Positions 57,542-64,000 of a stretch of 64,000 nt of DNA are shown here, piece by piece. This DNA is from Coprinopsis marcescibilis (taxonomy: Eukaryota > Basidiomycota > Agaricomycetes > Agaricales > Psathyrellaceae), in assembly GCA_004369085.1 (NCBI GenBank), contig ML210151.1:1-64000 (forward strand), written 5' to 3'. Made by a program: the position numbers and the translations under genes. Below the pieces are notes generated by a model, which was not told where the DNA came from, did not search any database, and worked only from the letters and a program-made list of their open reading frames with translations. Each line of letters begins with the position of its first letter. Position 1 is the stretch's first letter.

Positions 57542-58510
57542 CTAGAGACCTAACTGTTCCCTGATAGATTCCCTGACTAGCCTTTCATATTCTGGTTTGT
57601 TCTCGCGATATAGCTTGCAACAATCGATATTTGCCCCACTTTCGAGATTAGGTTCTGTTTCCACGATTGTATCGGGATTAGGTTTGTTGATGCGCCATCT
57701 GAACACAAGTCCTCACCTGCCAACATGGAGATGACACTAAGAATGACTTTCTCTACACTCTGGACAGGGCTCCATCTTTCAGATGCTTGTTCATACATCG
57801 TAGGATCGTCGCCAGGGGTGTGCAGTATCGAGATGCAGACGTTTCCGTCAGAGTAGACTGAACGGTGATAACAATTCCATAGTTAGGTTCTTGCCCTGCG
57901 AGTGAATAAGCAAGCGTGTACTCACTATTGGGGTGGAACAAAGGCGGTTCAAATTTCATCTTGAAAGGGGATAATGGATAATCTGGAGGCTGTAAGGTGG
58001 TAGAACCAGCAATAGTAATTTCCATTCGTCAGGCGTAAGCTCGGAGAAGGTGGGTGCAACCCAACAAAACACGCACGAATGTCAACTTAGCTGCGAAAAC
58101 ACCGCCTTCCTGAAGAGTTGTGGAGTCGGATTCATGGACGCGTAAGCCCTTCTCAACGATCCTGGAGGAGAAAGCTATGGGTAGCTCACGAATGGGGTGT
58201 CCTTTGGTCCACAAATCAGAGCCTCCCAAGTGAAGAAGTCGGCTTCAGATATCGGGCCTATATTGCAATAACATTCCGATTGGCTTCCATTTTGGCACCA
58301 ATCGATGAATCCCGTGAAAATGAGGCGCACCAGCTGTGAACATTCCGTCCGGTGAACCTTTCCATTCCAAATACCCTCCAATTTAGATCCACAGTTTGGC
58401 ATCTGGAGTAAAAAGCCGGAGAACCCACCTCCCGATGTCAGCTGCCTGTATTCAGTCATCAAACGCCGGACTGCGGTTGCAGTATTGGGGTTTCTGGAGC
58501 CTGAGGCCAT
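57542..58510 (-). CDS. UBC7: Ubiquitin-conjugating enzyme E2, Ubc7/UBE2G2 type
   Basis: E2 enzyme of ER-associated degradation. Seven exons (58429-58510, 58331-58357, 58190-58257, 58077-58109, 57926-57989, 57717-57857, 57542-57654) give 175 residues. UBC fold motifs: [49 protein letters not shown] (HPN triad) and [13 protein letters not shown] with the active-site Cys. The acidic loop [20 protein letters not shown], an insertion characteristic of Ubc7/UBE2G2 and UBE2G1 near the active site, is intact. Exons of 27 and 33 nt are short. The sequence is closer to UBE2G2 than UBE2G1; a separate UBE2G1-like gene begins at 63829. Confidence 0.94.
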
Positions 58511-58963
58511 TTGTCAAAACTGGTGGAACGAGGTGGGAAGAAAGCAAGCTCGAGCGCGCATGGACGACGTAATTGGCAGCGATTCGACTCTAAACTCCGC
58601 TCATCCCGTTCTCGCACCTCCTTAAACGTTCCCGATTGCATCCTTTGGCGCCTAGATTCGCTGGAAATCAGATGAACAATTCAATGAGCATCGTCAATTT
58701 ATTCTGCCTGTTATAAGGTGCGAGGTTTCTCCTTTCCAATTGAATCGTGCCCCTCACAAGGCCTCACAAATGTCTATTTTAACGGAGAAGTATCAGATTT
58801 GATGGTATGTGGTACAACATGAATGGTCTTGCCCCTCTACGGGCATGAAACCTAGACTCTATGTGATGTGAATCCGTGAGAGAGGAAACGATTGCGAATG
58901 CAGCTCGAAAACAGGAAGGTTGAAAGAACCACCACCAAGAAGTCTGTGGGTGATTATCACACC
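58511..58963. other. Intergenic between RPC2-type and UBC7-type genes
   Basis: About 450 bp, promoter of the E2 gene and 3' flank of the polymerase gene, both minus strand. No gene recognised. Confidence 0.4.
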
Positions 58964-61900
58964 TCAAGACGCATCATCCAGCACGAGGCGAGGCACGACG
59001 TTCATAGCCATCAACTAAAAATCCGCATCAGAAAGTGCCACTAACAAGAATTGAAATGAATAGAAACCGCGCACCTCCTGGAATAACAGTTTGGCAGCGT
59101 ACGGGATCGTGAGTTGGGCCATCTTCTTGGAACTCTTGCAGTAGGGACACCATCCATTGTACCCTAGCAACCCACATTCCTGGCAAGCGCCAACCTCGAA
59201 TTTATCCGAAGATATCATGAGGCGCTCAAGAAGCAGCTGGGTAGCGCCGTATCCAATCAAGCAATCTCGTTCCATCTCACCCAACCGCAGGCCACCCTCT
59301 CGGGAGCGACCCTCGGTCGGCTGACGGGTGAGCGTCGCACGTGGACCACTAGTAAGGTTTGTTAGGACAACTTATTCCAAGCAAAAGAACCGCATAATTT
59401 ACCGAGCACGGGCATGCATCTTGTCCATAACCATATGTTCTTTAGATATCCGAAGAAGATTAGGAAACTGCGCCGGAGTGATGGAAGCAAGCACTTACTC
59501 AGTTTCTGCAAAGGATCCTGTCAAGTCAAACCTTCGCAACGCGGACGAAGTAAGTGCATACCTGATAATAAATGGGACCGAAGTAGACGTATGCTTCGAG
59601 GGGTTCCCCAGTAATGCCACTGGTAAGCATATCTTTGCCGGCGTAACTGAACCCATTTTCCACCAAGATACGGCTCATGTCTTCCACCTAAGATAGGGGA
59701 TCTCAGTTTCGGTGCTACGGTGGGGTTTTTACCAGAAACTACATACTTTTGATCCACCAAAGGCGGTACCATACTGTAGTGTGCCAGTTAAAACGCCTGC
59801 CTGAAGAGAAGACTTATTAGCAAAAGGTCCCGCATCGGAAGGAATATATCCTTACTTTTCCTGCAAGCAATTCAATCATTTTCCCGACCGTCATACGAGA
59901 CGGGAAACCATGCGGGTTCATGATAGTATCTTTACCAAAAGAAACCCAAATTAAACCAGTTCACTTTCTGGCAAAAGGAGACCATTCTTACCGGGCACAA
60001 TCCCATCGTCATTGAATGGCATATCTTCCTGGTTCACAATCAACCCACAAACACCTTTCTGTCCATGGCGGGAAGAAAACTTGTCTCCTAGCTCTGGTCT
60101 CCGCGTTTGGCGGATTAGGACTTTGATCAAGGTTTGGTCATTGTCGGTGTCACTAATCATGACCTTGTCAACCATCCCAGACACAGGGGATTTGTAGCTG
60201 AGCGGCGCATTCTTGTATGGCACAGCTGCTGCCTGCCCGGTGAACGTATTGTCTGTCGCGTTCGTAGGCGACTGCTTGTTGACATAAACATCCCCGGGAT
60301 CTACACGCTCGCCTACACCGGGAAGCCCATCCGGCTGCACAATGTCATATCGCTTCTGCACCTGGCCATTTTCGTCCACAGGTGCGTCAGCTAATCGATC
60401 AAATCTAAAAGTATACAAGCGCAAGAAGAGGCGACTTGTTAGAAGGCCGAATATCCACTCTGACAGAAACCCCGGACTTACGTTCCGTTGGGGTATTTAC
60501 GCAAAAGCGTCGCATTCTTCCGAAGCACTTGACATCGTCCGTAACCGCGATCCAAACTAGCCTATAATAATACGAATGATTAGTAACGATTCAATAACGC
60601 ATAAACCTAATGAGCTCACCCTGTTCAAAATCAGAGCATCTTCAATATCGTACCCAGAATAACTCATAACTGCGACCGTAGCGTTTTGCCCTGCGGGTAA
60701 TCGATCGTAGCCAATAAGCTCTATCGTTCTAGTCTTCACCATCGGCTGTTGTGGGTAGACCGACAGATACAGAAGTGTATCAATCCGATTCATCTGGTTG
60801 TAGGCAATGGCACCGATTGCTTGTTTACCCATGGCGCATTGATATGTGTTTCGGGGGGATTGGTTGTGATGGGGGTATGGAATGAGGCCTGCAACTGCTC
60901 CCAAGATGGTGAATGGTTCGATTTCGAGATGTGTCGTCCCTTGCGTGATATCCTTCTCAGTTAGTGCTATGTAGGTATCGTTTTCTTCATTCACATCGAG
61001 GTACTCGACCAAGCCCTTCCTCAAAAAGTCGTCAAACTCCACATTCCCCTTTTTCAGTTGCTGAAACACACAAGAAGATCATTTCAGCATCGTCTCGTTA
61101 CGATTTCACTGCATCAAGTGGACCACTTACCACGATGTGATCAGATGTGACCCTTGGACGCCCGTGTTCGACGATAATCATAGGCCGACAGATACGGCCA
61201 CCATCGCTCGCAATATGGACCGCACGATGATGCTGGTTGATGTACACACTAATAAACTCGCTGAATCGCCGAGCTCTACGAAGCTTTCGGAACTGAGCTA
61301 CGAATTTCGTTGGGGTGCGAGTCACACCGATGATCGTTCCGTTGATGTATACAACGTAACTGTGGGGGCCGTATATCTCCGTTCCAGTGGTCAAGGAAAT
61401 ATCTAGGAAGGCTGTCAGTGACAGACTTTACCTGCAGGTAAAAAGAAAGCACACCTTCCACACCAAGCATGAAAGCTATTCGTGCAATCGGAGCTTCCTC
61501 CACGTCGGTCGTGATATGCGTCATGAGCGCAAGATTTTTGACCAATCCGCAGGCCTCTCCTTCTGGCGTGTCACTTGGACAGAGTACACCCCATTGACTG
61601 GGCTGTAGAGCTCTTGGTCCGCTGACCTTGCGCGTTTTCTCGAATTGTGACGATATCCGTGTCATCATCCCGAGAGCGGAGATAAAGCTCAACCGACTCA
61701 GGACATGCGTAACACCCGCACGTTCCATCTTGAACCGCTTCAATGACCAATTCCCGGTGGAAATGGCACGAACGAAACCAGAAGTGAGATGATCCCCCTG
61801 CATCTGCATCGTGTTGAAGGCGTCGAACTCGCTTGTCCTCGATGGCTTCTTCAGAACCTTGTCAATCGCCATTTTGAGATTGGAGTTGTAGGTCTTGAAC

Positions 61901-63442
61901 AAATCTTCAAATAGCAAGGCCAACAGCTGACCTGCTCTGAGGGGAAAGGGTCAGCAAGTAGATATCGAAAGAGAGATAGCACTCACAGTTCTAGCCGCTT
62001 GTTACCGACATAGTCGCGATCGTCGACCATGCTCTCATCGTCCATGGCCATCAGCACACGTCTGGTCATGGTGGCGACAAAGATGGCCTTTGCACGGAAA
62101 TCTAAGCCTTGAACTGGGACGTGGGCGAGGACGATCGTTGCGAGTGCCTCCAAGGCCTCTTCCCAGGCTGGGCGTCGAGGGCCCATGATCTTTCGGTTGA
62201 CTTTGACTCGGGCGCCGATATATTCCAGGGCTTGGTGCCGCGTGAAGACACCGAGTTTAGCTGCGTCCTCGATGTTAGCCGAAAAAAGAATTTTGTACTC
62301 GTCGGTGTTTCCCGCAGTCAAGAGCAAGATCTCCTTGTCTGACTGAATCCCAAGAGCCTTGAGTGCGATGACGATTGGGACGTCTTCATGAATAGAGTTG
62401 TGCCGCAGGTATATCCGACCCTTTTTGGTGATAACGTAGGTTTTGGACTTGAGACCACCGTGTGTTGAGCTAAAAAAGAGCGTCAGACATCTCTTCAGAC
62501 TGGGTGGTAGTACAAAACGGATGAGTAAGAACAAATAAAGTTTTGTGGGTGCAAAACCTTCCTGAACCTGGGCCGCCCTTTGCAATGGATCTAAGACCCA
62601 GGCGGTCTGCATGAAGCAGCATCGCACAACGAGATCCCAACTGCGGTGGATCCAAAGAGGCATCTCGCAAACCAGCGTACTTGTGTCGGCTCTTGGTGAA
62701 ACTCAAACTCGACTACGCTCGGCCGAAAAACACGCGGAAAATTAGTTGCAAAGCGACTTACGAGGTACACGAAGCCTGAACGATGCCCTTGACACTATCT
62801 GTCTCCACGATAATTCGATTCTTGCTCAGCTGCTCTTGCACCAGAATGACCTTTTCCGTGCCTTTGACCACAAAATAGCCTCCGGGATCAAGAGGACACT
62901 CCGTCATGCGAGCCAGCTGTGCCTCGCTCTTCCCTGTGAGCACGCACTTGTTGCTGCGAAGCATAATTGGGAGACGGCCGACGTTGACATGCCGCTGGAC
63001 AATGCTTTTTCCTCGGGTGTACTGTATTGTGACGTAGATGGGAGCACTGTATGTGGTGTCGCGAAGACGACATTCGTGCGGTGTAACTCGTTTGTCGATT
63101 CCTCCTACCTCGTTGCGGTCAGGAAAACCGACGTTGATATCGGTGTATTTGAGCCAGAAACGAGGGTCGACATCGGAGGTGACCTTGTTGTTCGCCTTGA
63201 CAATATTTTTGAGGTCTACGTCAACAAAGTAGTTGAATGAGTCGATGTGCTGCTTTACGAGGCCCTTGACCTTGAGAAAGGCTGGCAAAAGAAGCCATTT
63301 GTCCTGGAATAAATTGGTCTAAAAATATGGAACAGGGTAGAAATTTGCGCACCTCGACTGTTTTTACTGGATCAGACAAGCCCAGACCCTTCCAATTGGT
63401 CTTGTTCAGCTGATCCCATTCGCTTTCGCCATCTTCCTGCAT
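58964..63442 (-). CDS. RET1: RNA polymerase III second-largest subunit (RPC2/POLR3B)
   Basis: Catalytic-cleft subunit of nuclear Pol III (tRNA, 5S rRNA). Fifteen exons: 63353-63442, 62762-63303, 61987-62467, 61455-61936, 61131-61402, 60620-61060, 60482-60561, 59992-60404, 59856-59929, 59747-59800, 59562-59687, 59499-59505, 59403-59439, 59075-59348, 58964-59014. Landmarks: [160 protein letters not shown] and a C-terminal zinc site [16 protein letters not shown]. These match Pol III rather than Pol I or II versions. The last exon ([16 protein letters not shown]) and the 7-nt microexon (Lys-Leu plus one base) are needed to keep the conserved frame. Start [12 protein letters not shown] is the first ATG. 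Confidence 0.95.
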
Positions 63443-63828
63443 TATGACATCGAAGTTGAGCGGAAACCGCTTGCAAGTGACTGACTGGTTTAAACTGATG
63501 CCGCCAGTTGCTGGTGCAGATTAGATAAGATAATGATATTTCCGAGATGCGGACAATGGAAACCACTGGAATCAAGTCAGGTATTTGGGAATTACCATTT
63601 TATTCTATAACACGGTCACGGCTACATGACCCTATACAGTATATGATTCGCTACCACCGACCTCGACAATTATACTTCTTCAATTCAAACGATTGAAGAT
63701 TCAAAGACTAACAGCCTTTCCTGAAGTCACGTGACTCAGGACTACATAAGCCCCCTGAACAGCAGTGGCCGTGCCTGTTCCGCCTTATACCAAACCCACC
63801 AGCATCGCGAAGGATCTATTAGAGCAGG
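63443..63828. promoter_or_regulatory. Divergent promoter, RPC2 / UBE2G1-type E2
   Basis: A 386-bp interval between head-to-head start codons. No clear TATA element. Confidence 0.4.
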
Positions 63829-64000
63829 ATGTCCAAGTCATCGTCGCACACGCTTTCAAATACGTTGCTGCTACGTAGGCAACTGACTGAACTCACCAAG
63901 AGACCAGTGGAAGGCTTTTCAGCGGGTAAGCTCAACCTTGACTTCCTTCTACCTAATCTAAGCTGCTGGAACTTGAAGGTTTGGTGGACGAAAACAATCT
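63829..64000 (+). CDS. Ubiquitin-conjugating enzyme E2, UBE2G1 type (partial, runs off right edge)
   Basis: Exon 1 (63829-63925) plus the start of exon 2 (63979-) read MSKSSSHTLSNTLLLRRQLT, ELTKRPVEGFSAGL and VDENN. The LLLRRQL-EL-K-PVEGFSAGL pattern is the N-terminal helix and first strand of the UBE2G1 / fungal Ubc15 E2 type, distinct from the UBE2G2 gene at 57.5 kb. Only about 40 residues are in the window, so catalytic residues cannot be checked. Confidence 0.8.
   Translation, partial: MSKSSSHTLSNTLLLRRQLTELTKRPVEGFSAGKLNLDFLLPNLSCWNLKVWWTKTI

Noticed and set aside
58964..59074. C-terminal exon of RPC2 read as the frame ending VALSDADF or WHFLMRIFS
   Set aside because: A later acceptor at 59015-59017 gives [16 protein letters not shown], the expected Pol III ending.
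62470..62706. 78-codon frame inside the long RPC2 intron as a nested gene
   Set aside because: No features, and its splice-compatible ends are simply the intron borders.
58964..63442. Assignment as RNA polymerase II RPB2 or Pol I RPA135
   Set aside because: The start, the [15 protein letters not shown] region and the C-terminal zinc site agree better with Pol III POLR3B/RET1.

Overview
This window is nuclear DNA of a filamentous basidiomycete, most likely an Agaricomycete. The genes are intron-rich, with introns of about 48-70 nt, GT..AG borders and phases that close exactly when exons are joined. Intergenic spaces are short. The gene content fits: a METTL14-type m6A-writer subunit, a GH28 pectinase, secreted cupredoxin and Asn-rich wall proteins, and D-arabinono-1,4-lactone oxidase. 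I cannot name the species. I saw no tRNA, rRNA, CRISPR array or intact transposon. Splice models were built by hand from donor/acceptor sites, reading frame and remembered family sequences.

Region by region. 1-10.2 kb holds housekeeping genes: Nup192/Nup205 (-, C-terminus off the left edge), METTL14-like protein (+), a small membrane-anchored unknown (-) and a FIST-like protein (+). 10.3-11.3 kb encodes a secreted protein made of 21-residue tandem repeats, interrupted by a 10-N assembly gap. 12.6-36 kb is interspersed with five members (A-E) of a paralogous family: A (12.6-13.6, -), B (14.1-16.3, +), C (23.8-25.0, -), D (25.7-27.7, -) and E (33.8-35.9, -). B and E start with an AIG1/GIMAP-like P-loop domain; A, C and D are coiled coils without one. 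All five end with a tiny last exon coding a tail like RKLLCL. Between them lie cytosolic leucyl-tRNA synthetase, an unknown protein, the Golgi protein Sft2, and a chromodomain protein with a domain of the DNA-thymine hypermodification (aGPT-Pplase/HMUDK_hel) family.

37-44 kb is a secreted block: GH28 pectinase (+), GPI-type cupredoxin (+) and a large Asn/Ser/Ala-rich wall-associated protein (-). 46-64 kb is again housekeeping: nucleolar NOC2 (+), a hidden two-exon 105-aa gene (-), an HSPA12-type Hsp70-like ATPase (+, 19 exons), D-arabinono-1,4-lactone oxidase (+), the ERAD-type E2 Ubc7/UBE2G2 (-), the RNA polymerase III second-largest subunit (-, 15 exons with a 7-nt microexon) and the first codons of a UBE2G1-type E2 (+).

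The points I would follow first are family A-E (a possible uncharacterised GTPase/coiled-coil system), the chromodomain fusion to a base-modification domain, and the secreted repeat protein.
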